Shown piece by piece: positions 9,208-17,512 of a stretch of DNA of 64,000 bases. The notes below the pieces were generated by a model. It did not search any database and had not been told where the DNA came from. It saw only the letters and a list, made by a program, of their open reading frames with translations. The position numbers and the translations under genes were made by a program. This DNA is from Clostridia bacterium. Lineage in GTDB: Bacteria; Bacillota; Clostridia; Christensenellales; Aristaeellaceae. The stretch's first letter is position 1. Each line of letters opens with the position of its first letter. The stretch spans positions 1 to 64,000 of the forward strand of contig JAFVVG010000026.1 in the NCBI GenBank assembly GCA_017502305.1, given 5' to 3'.

Positions 9208-9231
9208 GATTATCTCTCCTTTGCAATCCTT

Positions 9232-10068
9232 TTATCGGCTCCATTCCGCCAGCTTGTCACGTACAAGCTGGAAAAACTGTGCCGGCTGCGTTCTGATAAG
9301 CTGAATTTTTTCCGGTGCTTTGCTGATGCGTACGCTGTCGCCGGCAGAAAGATCAGCGCAGCTTTGGCCATCCACCTGCAGGGAAGCACGCAGCTCCGCA
9401 TCACTGCCAAGCTGCAGGCAGATTTCAGCGTTGCCCGGCACCACACAGGGCCGGTGCTGCAGGCTGTGGGCGCAGATGGGGGTGATCACCGTGCAGTCCA
9501 CATGGGGCGACACAATAGGCCCGCCCGCCGAAAGTGAATAGCCCGTGGAGCCTGTGGGCGTGGTCACCACCAGGCCGTCGGCGATGTACCGTCCCGCCCG
9601 TTCGCCGTCCACCAGGGCGTCCAGGGTGATCAGCCTGGCATAGCCGCCGCGGCTCACCACCACATCGTTGAGGGCCAGCCAGCGGCATGCGCCTTGCTGC
9701 ACGCTCAGAAGGGAGCGTTCCTCCAGGGTGTACTTGCCATCCAGCAGACTTCGAAGCACATCGTTGATGTCCTCCGGCTCCGCTTCTGCCAAAAAGCCGA
9801 CCCGCCCCAGGTTCACGCCCAGCAGGGGGATGTTCCACTTCACAGCGGCCTGTGCCCCCCGCAAGAGCGTTCCGTCGCCGCCCAGGGATAGGATGGCGTC
9901 CGGCTTTTCTGTTGCCCTGGAAAATGGCGTCACGCCGGGCAACCGTTCCGCGGCGTCCTCCTCGGCCTGCACGGCGATGCCCGCGCCCTGCAGGAATCTT
10001 GCCGCTTTTGCGGCACAGGCCACGGCGTCCTTGCGCTTGCCGTGAACCATCAGGCCAATCCGCTCCAT
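9232..10068 (-). CDS. nadK: NAD kinase
   Basis: Phosphorylates NAD to NADP. The 278 residues contain the diagnostic GGDGTLLRGAQ motif (about residues 62-72) and the substrate-binding stretch TPTGSTGYSLSAGGPIV (about 163-179). The ATG follows AAAGGGG. It is the first gene after the predicted promoter and is co-transcribed with argR and recN. Confidence 0.95.
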   Translation of the reverse strand: MERIGLMVHGKRKDAVACAAKAARFLQGAGIAVQAEEDAAERLPGVTPFSRATEKPDAILSLGGDGTLLRGAQAAVKWNIPLLGVNLGRVGFLAEAEPEDINDVLRSLLDGKYTLEERSLLSVQQGACRWLALNDVVVSRGGYARLITLDALVDGERAGRYIADGLVVTTPTGSTGYSLSAGGPIVSPHVDCTVITPICAHSLQHRPCVVPGNAEICLQLGSDAELRASLQVDGQSCADLSAGDSVRISKAPEKIQLIRTQPAQFFQLVRDKLAEWSR

Positions 10069-10097
10069 ACCGCATCCCCTTTCTTACAATCCTTTTA

Positions 10098-10126
10098 AGT
10101 ATAGCATAGAATGAATATTCATTCAA
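10098..10126 (-). promoter_or_regulatory. Promoter of nadK-argR-recN with an embedded ARG-box-like operator
   Basis: The minus strand has TTGAAT (10121-10126), a 17-base spacer and TATACT (10098-10103). The -35 and spacer carry the perfect palindrome GAATGAATATTCATTC (10109-10124). It includes TGAAT-GAAT-ATTCA (10112-10125), which fits the ARG-box pattern TGAAT-N4-ATTCA. A bound ArgR would block RNA polymerase. The promoter is well supported by sequence; the operator is inferred. Confidence 0.65.
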
Positions 10127-10146
10127 GCATATACAATCGCAAACAA

Positions 10147-10179
10147 CAAAAAAACGGGCGGAAGCCTGTCCGTCCGTTT
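10147..10179 (-). terminator. Terminator after tlyA
   Basis: An 11-base stem (10152-10162 with 10169-10179, one wobble) with an AGCCTG loop is followed on the minus strand by a run of seven T. It ends the envelope/isoprenoid run downstream of tlyA. Confidence 0.85.
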
Positions 10180-10197
10180 CTGTAATATGCATCGGGA

Positions 10198-11010
10198 TTA
10201 TTTTTTCATTTCTTCATGGGCACGGGCCACCAGCTCGTGAATCATTTCCGGCGTGCAGGGCTCCTCTTCGGTGGTTTTCTTTGTGATCTTGGCCAGGAAC
10301 TCGATATTCCCCTCCGGGCCGGTGATGGGCGAATAATCCAGTGCCTGCACCTGCCAGCCGAAGGTCGGTGCGAAATCCACAATGCTCTGGATCACGTCTT
10401 CATGCACCTTGGGTTCACGCACCACACCCTTCTTACCCACACGGTCCTTGCCGGCCTCGAACTGGGGCTTGATCAGCGTGTAGAACACGCCCTCGTCCCC
10501 CATGAGCTGGGCAGCCACAGGCAGGATCAGCTTGATGGAAATGAAGCTCACGTCCATCACCGTCACCGTGGGATGCAGGGGCACCTGCTCCGGCGTCAGG
10601 TAACGGGCGTTGGTGCGTTCCATCACCGTCACACGCTCATCGTTGCGCAGCTTCCAGTCGAACTGGCCATAGCCCACGTCAATGGCGTATACATGGGCAG
10701 CGCCGCTGCGCAGGCATACATCGGTAAAGCCGCCGGTGGCAGCGCCGATGTCCATGCACACCTTCCCCGTCAGGTCAGCGCCAAAGGACTTGATGGCCTT
10801 CTCCAGCTTCAGGCCGCCACGGCTGACGAAATTGTGGGCCGCGCCCCGGAGGATCAGTTCATCCTCGGGCTTCACGGTCTCGCTGGCCTTGAGAACCTTT
10901 CTCTCGCCGATATACACCAGGCCGGCCATAATATTCGCCTGGGCCTTCTCGCGGCTCTCGCACAGGCCGCGATTTACCAGCGCCACATCGGCGCGGACTT
11001 TCTCACTCAT
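10198..11010 (-). CDS. tlyA: TlyA-family rRNA methyltransferase
   Basis: A 2'-O-cytidine rRNA methyltransferase of the TlyA/FtsJ-like class. Residues 1-60 form an S4 RNA-binding domain. The SAM-binding Rossmann motif DIGAATGGFTDVCLRSGA follows near residue 90, and the C-terminal half holds the catalytic domain (VMDVSFISIKLI, LIKPQFEAG). The 270-residue length is typical. Its start overlaps the end of dxs by eight bases; dxs-tlyA is a common Firmicutes pair. Confidence 0.93.
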   Translation of the reverse strand: MSEKVRADVALVNRGLCESREKAQANIMAGLVYIGERKVLKASETVKPEDELILRGAAHNFVSRGGLKLEKAIKSFGADLTGKVCMDIGAATGGFTDVCLRSGAAHVYAIDVGYGQFDWKLRNDERVTVMERTNARYLTPEQVPLHPTVTVMDVSFISIKLILPVAAQLMGDEGVFYTLIKPQFEAGKDRVGKKGVVREPKVHEDVIQSIVDFAPTFGWQVQALDYSPITGPEGNIEFLAKITKKTTEEEPCTPEMIHELVARAHEEMKK

Positions 11011-12883
11011 GCTTCATGCCTCTCTTGTTTTCCAGCGCATAGCAGATGCGCCTTGCCATCTGCCCGGGTTCCAGACCCAGGTATTTCATCAGCTGATCCC
11101 TTCTGCCATGCTGCACAAAGGTATCGGCAATGCCAAAGGACAGCAGCGGCCCCGGAATCTCCTCCGCCACGCAGAAGGCGCTGACAGCGCTGCCGAAGCC
11201 GCCCACCAGCACATGCTCTTCCATGGTGATGATGGGCTTGTCCTTCAGGCTGCGGAGCATTTCCTCATCCATGGGCTTCACGGTGGAACAATTCACCACA
11301 GCGGCGGAAATGCCATAGTTCATCAGCTTCTCGCGGGTCGCAAGAGCCTCTTCCACCATGGAGCCTACCGCCAGCAGGGTGCAGTCGCTTCCCTGCTCCA
11401 GCACTTCCCATTTGCCCGGCACAAAACCGGCATAGGGGTATTTCTCACCCTGATCAATACTCTTGCGGCCATAGCGGATAGCCAGGGGCGCGTCGTAGGT
11501 CGCGCTCCAGCGTACCATGGCCTTCAGTTCGTTCAAATCTCTGGGCGCCAGCACCGTCATGTTGGGCATAGGCAGCAGCGAGGCCAGGTCATACACGCCA
11601 TGATGGGTAGCGCCATCCTCGCCCACCAGGCCGGCCCTGTCCAGCATGAAGGTCACGGGCAGCTTCTGCATGCATACATCGTGGATCAGTTGATCATAGC
11701 TCCGCTGGAAGAAGGTGGCGTAGACCGCGAAATAAGGCTTCATGCCCCCCGCCGCCATACCGGCAGCCATGGTCACGGCATGCTCCTCGGCTATGCCCAC
11801 GTCCAGCATACGCTCCGGAAACTCCTTCTGGAAAGCGCTGAGCCCCGTGCCGCTGGGCATAGCGGCGGTAATGGTCACAATGCGCGGATCCTCCCTGGCC
11901 ATCTCCGCCAGTTCCCTGGCCATGGTTTTGCCAAAGGAGGGCAGCTTGGAGGCCGTGCGCAATCCGCCCGTCTCCACATAGAAGGGCGGCGTGCCATGGA
12001 ACATCTCCGGCTTTTCCTCGGCCTTGTCATAGCCGTGGCCCTTGCGGGTCAGCACGTGGATGACCGCCGGGCCGTCGAATTCCTTGGCCAGCTGCAGGGT
12101 ATGCTCCATGCTCTTCAGGTCATGACCGTCAATGGGGCCAAAGTAGTGAAAGCCCAGGGCCGTGAAGAAGCCATCCTCCTCCACCAGCAGGGATTTCACC
12201 GCGTCCTTGGTCCAATTGATCAGATTATACACCGGCTTGCCGATGACGGGAATGTTGTTCAGCCCCCGCTTGACCTTCTTTTTGGTGCTTGTCCACCCCT
12301 TGCTGACCCGGATGTTGGTCAGGTAGCGGGAAAGCGCGCCCACATTGGGAGCAATGGACATTTCGTTATCGTTAAGAATCACAATCAGCTTGGTGGAAGC
12401 GTTGCCGGCGTCATTGAGAGCCTCGTAACACATACCGCCGGTGAGAGCGCCGTCGCCCACCAGGGCGATCACGGCATGCTTCTCGCCCTTGTAGTCCCTT
12501 GCCCTCGCCAGGCCCAGGGCGGCGGAAATCGCCGTGGAGGAATGGCCGGTTTCGAATACGTCGTACTCGCTCTCGCTTCTTTTGGGGAAGCCGGAGATAC
12601 CGCCAAAGCTGCGCAGGGTGTGGAACAGGGTGTACCGCCCGGTAAGCAGCTTATGTACGTAGCTCTGATGCCCCACGTCAAAGACGATCTTATCCCCGGG
12701 CAGGTCAAACACACGGTGGAGCGCCATGGTCAGCTCCACCACGCCCAGGTTGGACGCCAGGTGTCCGCCCCGCTGCGAAACCGTGGAAACAAGCTCCTCC
12801 CGGATTTCCGCCGCCAGGGAATCCAGCTCCTCATAATCCAGACCCTTCAGGTCCGCGGGAGCCTTCACTTCTTTGAGGTGCAT
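11003..12883 (-). CDS. dxs: 1-deoxy-D-xylulose-5-phosphate synthase
   Basis: First enzyme of the MEP isoprenoid pathway, condensing pyruvate and glyceraldehyde 3-phosphate with thiamine diphosphate. I place the start at ATG 12883, five bases after GAGGAGG; an open frame further upstream lacks a ribosome site. The 626 residues show GHQSYVHKLLTGR, the thiamine-diphosphate motif GDGALTGGMCYEALNDAG, the transketolase-type central domain (DVGIAEEHAVTMAAG) and a C-terminal transketolase domain. Length is normal. It is preceded by the small DUF4870-like gene and overlaps tlyA. Confidence 0.95.
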   Translation of the reverse strand: MHLKEVKAPADLKGLDYEELDSLAAEIREELVSTVSQRGGHLASNLGVVELTMALHRVFDLPGDKIVFDVGHQSYVHKLLTGRYTLFHTLRSFGGISGFPKRSESEYDVFETGHSSTAISAALGLARARDYKGEKHAVIALVGDGALTGGMCYEALNDAGNASTKLIVILNDNEMSIAPNVGALSRYLTNIRVSKGWTSTKKKVKRGLNNIPVIGKPVYNLINWTKDAVKSLLVEEDGFFTALGFHYFGPIDGHDLKSMEHTLQLAKEFDGPAVIHVLTRKGHGYDKAEEKPEMFHGTPPFYVETGGLRTASKLPSFGKTMARELAEMAREDPRIVTITAAMPSGTGLSAFQKEFPERMLDVGIAEEHAVTMAAGMAAGGMKPYFAVYATFFQRSYDQLIHDVCMQKLPVTFMLDRAGLVGEDGATHHGVYDLASLLPMPNMTVLAPRDLNELKAMVRWSATYDAPLAIRYGRKSIDQGEKYPYAGFVPGKWEVLEQGSDCTLLAVGSMVEEALATREKLMNYGISAAVVNCSTVKPMDEEMLRSLKDKPIITMEEHVLVGGFGSAVSAFCVAEEIPGPLLSFGIADTFVQHGRRDQLMKYLGLEPGQMARRICYALENKRGMKHE

Positions 12884-12893
12884 CAGATCCTCC

Positions 12894-13373
12894 TCATCTG
12901 TTGTACCGATCCAGCATATGGCCCACCAGCGGCAGCGTGAAACGTCCGCCCTGCCAGGCCACAAACATCATCCGGATCCTTACAACAAGCATCACAATCG
13001 CCAAAGCGATATATACAATCCAAAGAATCAGGTTCAACAGAAAACCGAGATACGGTATGCCGCCGAATACGGCGTTCACCGCCAGCAGCGCACCGGCTGT
13101 CAGCAGATGGCACACCGTCAGCCCCACGGACTGAAGGGCATAGTGCCGGATGGCCCGGCTCTTCTTCTCAGCAAAAATCAAAAACAGCGCAAAGGGCGGG
13201 AGCATGGCTGCCAGGGTGCAGGTCAGCTTCACAACGGCCTCGGTGGACACAATTTCCTCCACCGCATCCACCTGGGGCTCCTGCTCCACAGGCTCCATAT
13301 CATAATACCGATCGTCCTCCAGCACTTCGTCCTGCCAGGACGGGCGCTGCTGCGTTCTTCTGCGGCGCTCCAT
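12894..13373 (-). CDS. Small membrane protein, DUF4870/Tic20-like
   Basis: A 159-residue protein of unknown function. The first 45 residues are charged and cytoplasmic (Arg, Glu, Asp). Three or four hydrophobic segments follow, with the pattern KKSRAIRHYALQSVGLTV between the first two, which resembles the conserved H-A-x-Q turn of DUF4870 proteins. It lies between ddl and dxs with gaps of about ten bases, so it is co-transcribed with envelope genes. I assign no function. Confidence 0.75.
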   Translation of the reverse strand: MERRRRTQQRPSWQDEVLEDDRYYDMEPVEQEPQVDAVEEIVSTEAVVKLTCTLAAMLPPFALFLIFAEKKSRAIRHYALQSVGLTVCHLLTAGALLAVNAVFGGIPYLGFLLNLILWIVYIALAIVMLVVRIRMMFVAWQGGRFTLPLVGHMLDRYNR

Positions 13374-13385
13374 GGTTGACCTCCG

Positions 13386-14606
13386 TTACAGCTTGGCGCC
13401 CTTGCAGCCCTTGGCACCCTTGGTGCCCTTGGTCCCGCCCAGGCTCACGCTCTTGAGGATATCGGAGGTAAAGGCATAGTTGCGCAGGTTCTTGTCCTCG
13501 TGGGCCCGCTGGGCGCATGCCACCAGCTTATCGATCATCCGGCTGTATTTCAGCCCGGCGTTTTCCCACAGGTAGAAGGCGAGAGACCCGGGAATGGTGT
13601 TGATCTCCGTGATGTAAACCTCATCGGAGTTCCGATCCCACATATAGTCGATGCGCACCACGCCCTTGCAGTCCATCATGCGGAAGATATCGCAGGAAAG
13701 CGCATGAATGCGATCCCTCAATTCCTCCGGAATGGGCGCGGGCAGAATGCGGTGCAGGCTGGCCATGCCCTTGCTGCCGCCGCTGGCCAGGTACTTCTCC
13801 TTGAAGTCAAGGAACTTCTCGGCGGAAATGGGCATTTCAATGGGTGAAGCCTCCACGTCGTCGTCATAGCCCAGCACGGAGCAGTTCAGCTCAATGGGCT
13901 TGTCGAGGCCCTTCTCCACCAGCACACGGCGGTCGTAATCGAAGGCCAGGTCCAGAGAATCCTCCAGGCCCTCCCGATCATCCGCCCGGCTCACGCCGAT
14001 GGAGGAGCCCAGGTTGGCGGGCTTCACAAACACAGGATAGCCCAGCTTCTTCTCCACGTCATCCAGGATGGCGGTCTTGTCCTTCTCCCACATGGAGCGG
14101 GTGTACCAGCAATCCGGCAGGATGGGCAGATCAGCGCCCCTGAAGAACTGCTTCATCATGATCTTGTCCATGCCCACGGCGCTGCCCGCCACACCCGTGG
14201 AGGTGTAGGGTACATTGGCCAGCTCCAGCATGCCCTGAAGGGTACCGTCCTCGCCGTTAAGGCCATGCATGACCACCACAAACACTTCCACACGGGCGGC
14301 CACCACCTGCTCTGGCTTGCCAAAAAGGCCCTTGCCGGGGCGGGTAGCCAGCAGTGCGCCGGAGCCGGCGGTGATGTCCAGGTGCACCTGCTCAATGCCC
14401 TTGCCGTCGGGGTTGAAGTTTTTGTAGGTCTCGATCTTCCTGAGGGCTTCGCCGGTATACCACATCCCCTGCTCGCTGATGTACACGGGGATCACGTCAT
14501 ACTTCTCGGTGTCCACGTTGTTCATCAGCTGCACTGCGCTGATGATGGCCACCTCACGCTCGCAGCTGCGGCTGCCGAAGATCACGCCAAGCTGAATCTT
14601 GCTCAT
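13386..14606 (-). CDS. ddl: D-alanine--D-alanine ligase with a Gly/Lys-rich tail
   Basis: Makes the D-Ala-D-Ala dipeptide that MurF adds to the peptidoglycan precursor. The 406 residues show the N-terminal GVIFGSRSCEREVAIISA motif, the ATP-grasp core (VFVKPANLGSSIGVSR) and the C-terminal ITEINTIPGSLAFYLWENAG catalytic segment. It exceeds the usual 350-370 residues, partly through a repetitive tail (GGTKGTKGAKGCKGAKL) at the very end. The next gene upstream in the operon encodes a MurF-like ligase, the natural partner. Confidence 0.94.
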   Translation of the reverse strand: MSKIQLGVIFGSRSCEREVAIISAVQLMNNVDTEKYDVIPVYISEQGMWYTGEALRKIETYKNFNPDGKGIEQVHLDITAGSGALLATRPGKGLFGKPEQVVAARVEVFVVVMHGLNGEDGTLQGMLELANVPYTSTGVAGSAVGMDKIMMKQFFRGADLPILPDCWYTRSMWEKDKTAILDDVEKKLGYPVFVKPANLGSSIGVSRADDREGLEDSLDLAFDYDRRVLVEKGLDKPIELNCSVLGYDDDVEASPIEMPISAEKFLDFKEKYLASGGSKGMASLHRILPAPIPEELRDRIHALSCDIFRMMDCKGVVRIDYMWDRNSDEVYITEINTIPGSLAFYLWENAGLKYSRMIDKLVACAQRAHEDKNLRNYAFTSDILKSVSLGGTKGTKGAKGCKGAKL

Positions 14607-14621
14607 AGAGGATGCTCCTCC

Positions 14622-16199
14622 TTATTGTTCGGAATAGTTGTCCGGCAGGTCATTCTCAAACAGGGCCACGTCACCCGGCTTGCCGATCTGCCGCAGCAGC
14701 GCCGCGGCCTCGTCCAGGCTCTTCACGGGGTGGATGTTCTCCTCCCCAAAGCCAGCTTCCTTCAGGCCCTCGGCAATGGGCTGAGTGTGCTTCACGCCCA
14801 CCAGGATGGCCACGTCCACGCAGTCGGCCATTTTGCGGCCAAACTCGCGGTTGAATTCATCCTCCCCCTGGCCCAGTTCCACCATGCCGGGGGTAATGAT
14901 GATGCGCCGGCCCGGGAACTCCCGGATCACCCGCAAGGCCGCCTCGGCGCCCCGGGGGTTGCTGTTGAAGGCATCGTCAATGATGGTCACGCCGGTGGAG
15001 GGAATTAGCTGCAGGCGGTGCTCCACAGGAGCCAGCCTGGCAATGCCGCGGCTGATCTGCCGCAGGGTTAGGCCCAGGTGCAGGCACACCGTGGCCGCCA
15101 GTAAGATGTTCTGAATGTTATGCTCGCCCAGCAGCTTGGTTTCGCAAAGGATGCTTCCCTCCCGGGTGCACAAGTTGAAGCGGCTGCCCGCCGGGGAAAC
15201 CGTCACATCCTCCGCCCATACGTCAGCAACGCCGTTGCTGTTCAGGCAGCACAGACGCTTCGCTTTGGCTGTCTTGTCATAAAGCTCACGGCAAATGGCG
15301 CCGTCATCCGGGAAGAAGCAGCAGCCCCCCTCGGGGATGGCGTCCATCAGCTCATACTTGGTTTTCTTGATGCGCTCAATGGTCTTGAAGGTATCCAGAT
15401 GCTGGGGACCCACGCTGGTCAAAACGCCGTGATACGGATGCACCAGGCGGCACATTTCCTTGATGTCGCCCACGTGCCTTGCGCCCATCTCCGCCACAAA
15501 CACCTGGTGTGCAGGCTGCAGCTTGGTGCGGATGATCTTCGTCACACCCATGGGCGTGTTGAAGCTGGAGGGCGTCACCAGCGTCTGATACTTTTCGCTG
15601 AGCATGGTACCCAGGATGAATTTCACGCTGGTCTTGCCATAGCTGCCGGTAATGCCGATCTTGATCAGGTCGGGCCGGTTTTTCAGGATGCGCTGAGCGT
15701 CCCGGAAGTACATCTCGCTGATGAGCTTCTCGATGGGCCAGGCCAGGAGACCCGCCAGCGCCACCCACAGGGGCAGAAGCAGCGGAAACAGGAAGAGGGC
15801 CTTCCCGGGCAGCAGGCAGCAGATAATCGCAAATACCACTACTGCCACCGCATACAGCCGCTTGATGCGGGGCGTGAACACCAGGGCCTTCTTGGCCTTT
15901 TGCTTACTGGCAATCCAATACAGCAGCGCACCCATCGCCACAGCGCCAACGCTGGCGATGATCATGCCGGCAATGTAACCCGCATGCGTGGCGGCATCCT
16001 TGCCGGAAAGCGCATTCCACACAAGGTTCAGGCAAATCAGCAGCAGAAAAAGAATCGCGCCCGGCAGCAGCGCGTTTTTCCAGTTGCGCTTCAGCGTGCG
16101 GAAATAGCCGGGGCACTGATAGCTCTCCAGCTGAAAATAATGAATCAGACCGCGGGAGGCCAGCACACAGGCCAGCGCCACCGCCAATGCGTATATCAT
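14622..16199 (-). CDS. MurF-like Mur ligase with an integral membrane N-terminal domain
   Basis: Predicted UDP-MurNAc-tripeptide:D-Ala-D-Ala ligase. Residues 1-155 contain about five hydrophobic segments (1-20, 43-63, 75-97, 112-130, 136-154), which soluble MurF lacks. The ligase core starts near residue 180 with the P-loop ITGSYGKTS, then VAEMGARHVGDIKEM, GPQHLDTF and NIQNILLAA. The C-terminal domain holds DDAFNSNPRGAEAALRV. At 525 residues it equals a Mur ligase plus the membrane domain. Together with ddl 15 bases downstream it would build the pentapeptide at the membrane. An alternative is a related amide ligase on another envelope precursor. Confidence 0.85.
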   Translation of the reverse strand: MIYALAVALACVLASRGLIHYFQLESYQCPGYFRTLKRNWKNALLPGAILFLLLICLNLVWNALSGKDAATHAGYIAGMIIASVGAVAMGALLYWIASKQKAKKALVFTPRIKRLYAVAVVVFAIICCLLPGKALFLFPLLLPLWVALAGLLAWPIEKLISEMYFRDAQRILKNRPDLIKIGITGSYGKTSVKFILGTMLSEKYQTLVTPSSFNTPMGVTKIIRTKLQPAHQVFVAEMGARHVGDIKEMCRLVHPYHGVLTSVGPQHLDTFKTIERIKKTKYELMDAIPEGGCCFFPDDGAICRELYDKTAKAKRLCCLNSNGVADVWAEDVTVSPAGSRFNLCTREGSILCETKLLGEHNIQNILLAATVCLHLGLTLRQISRGIARLAPVEHRLQLIPSTGVTIIDDAFNSNPRGAEAALRVIREFPGRRIIITPGMVELGQGEDEFNREFGRKMADCVDVAILVGVKHTQPIAEGLKEAGFGEENIHPVKSLDEAAALLRQIGKPGDVALFENDLPDNYSEQ

Positions 16200-16981
16200 G
16201 CTTGTTCCTCCATCAGGAATACATGAGCAATTTTGTTGAACCGCTGCACCTGCTCCAGGTAAGCGAAGTGGGTGCCGCCCTGCAGCACCGCCAGACCCGC
16301 GTCAGGGATGTCCTTTTCCATCTGCCGGCCCATCCACAGGGGCGTTTCCGTGTCCTGGTCGCCCCAGATCAGCAGCGTGGGCTGCTGGATTTTGCTATAC
16401 CTGTCGCTAAGATCCAGGCTGATGACCTTCACAAAGGTCTGCCGCATCTCGGCGTCCAGGGCGTTGTAATCCCGGCTGCCGTATTTTTGACGGAGCTTCT
16501 CCTCCATTTTATCCGGCAAGGAACCGAAAATTTTCATTTTCTTTGCCGTCTGGCACAGGCCCTTGAGCTTCCTGAACTCCTCGCTGCGCTTGCGGCTTTC
16601 CTCAGTCTGGGGCTTTTTGATGCCAGCCGCCCCGGTGAGGATCAGCCTGGTGAAAAGCGTGCTGTCCTCCGAGGCCAGATACGCCGCAATACGTCCGCCA
16701 AAGGAATGGGCAATCACCGCGCAGGGCAGAAAGTCCAGCTGCCTCAGCACCTCCAGCGTAGCGGCGGCGTACTCCGGCACACCCCAGGGTTCCGGCGGAC
16801 GGCTGCTCTGGCCGTGGCCGGGAAAATCAAGGTTCAGAACCTTCATATCCTGGCTGAGGAAATCCGCCACGGGCTTCATCAGGCTTGTATCGCAGCCCCA
16901 GCCGTGGAGCAGCACCACGCGGCTGTTTCCCTGCCCCGTCAATTCACAATGGAACACCGCACCATTCGCACGGACCTCCAT
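16196..16981 (-). CDS. Alpha/beta hydrolase
   Basis: A 261-residue single-domain alpha/beta hydrolase. The oxyanion strand HGWGCDTSLM, nucleophile elbow AHSFGGRIA (Ser near residue 91) and the C-terminal histidine in GGTHFAYLEQ are visible. GDQDTETPL supplies the likely catalytic acid. The substrate is unknown. The stop overlaps the start of the MurF-like gene by four bases, and the ribosome site GAAGGGAG supports ATG 16981, so it probably heads the envelope operon. No lipid or signal anchor is visible. Confidence 0.88.
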   Translation of the reverse strand: MEVRANGAVFHCELTGQGNSRVVLLHGWGCDTSLMKPVADFLSQDMKVLNLDFPGHGQSSRPPEPWGVPEYAAATLEVLRQLDFLPCAVIAHSFGGRIAAYLASEDSTLFTRLILTGAAGIKKPQTEESRKRSEEFRKLKGLCQTAKKMKIFGSLPDKMEEKLRQKYGSRDYNALDAEMRQTFVKVISLDLSDRYSKIQQPTLLIWGDQDTETPLWMGRQMEKDIPDAGLAVLQGGTHFAYLEQVQRFNKIAHVFLMEEQA

Positions 16982-17054
16982 GTTCTCGCTCCCTTCGCGC
17001 GGCAGACTGCCGCTGCTTTATCATACCATGACTCCCAGGGAAAGTATGCTCCGT

Positions 17055-17510
17055 TCACGCATCCAGCCGCCAGATATACCGGCACTTCACAGCGCTGATC
17101 TCCCAGCGGCTGCGGATCTCCCGGGGCACGTCCACAATGCGCTCCATTTCGCAGCCCAGGCCTTCGCAGGTGCGGCGGCTGGGGATGTTGTCCGGATCGG
17201 TGGTGATCACAACGCTCTTCTTTCCCCGTTCCAGCATCAGCGGCTTCAGCAGTGCACAGGCCCGCTGGGCAAACCGCTTGCCCCGGTAGGGCGGATCCAC
17301 ATGATACCCGATGTGTCCGAAATAATACACGCAGGGGCTCTCCCCCAGCCGCAGGCTGATGCGCCCCGCCTCACGGCTCACGCCGTGGGGAGCGATGATA
17401 TAGTCATAGCATTCGCCAAAGCCCATATCGCTATCCGGCGGATACAGCCTGATGGGCACCAGGTCAATCACCCCGTCGGTATAGGCAGGATGGAATCTTC
17501 TGAAAAACAC
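17055..17510 (-). CDS. GNAT-family acetyltransferase
   Basis: The 151-residue protein carries a GNAT core with the acetyl-CoA loop HVDPPYRGKRFAQRACALL (near residues 82-100) and the later NIPSRRTCEGLGCEME strand. It begins with GTG at 17510, two bases after the stop of the PfkB kinase gene. An AGGAAG ribosome site lies inside that gene's end, so the two are translated from one message. The substrate is unknown. Confidence 0.85.
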   Translation of the reverse strand: MFFRRFHPAYTDGVIDLVPIRLYPPDSDMGFGECYDYIIAPHGVSREAGRISLRLGESPCVYYFGHIGYHVDPPYRGKRFAQRACALLKPLMLERGKKSVVITTDPDNIPSRRTCEGLGCEMERIVDVPREIRSRWEISAVKCRYIWRLDA

Positions 17511-17512
17511 GC

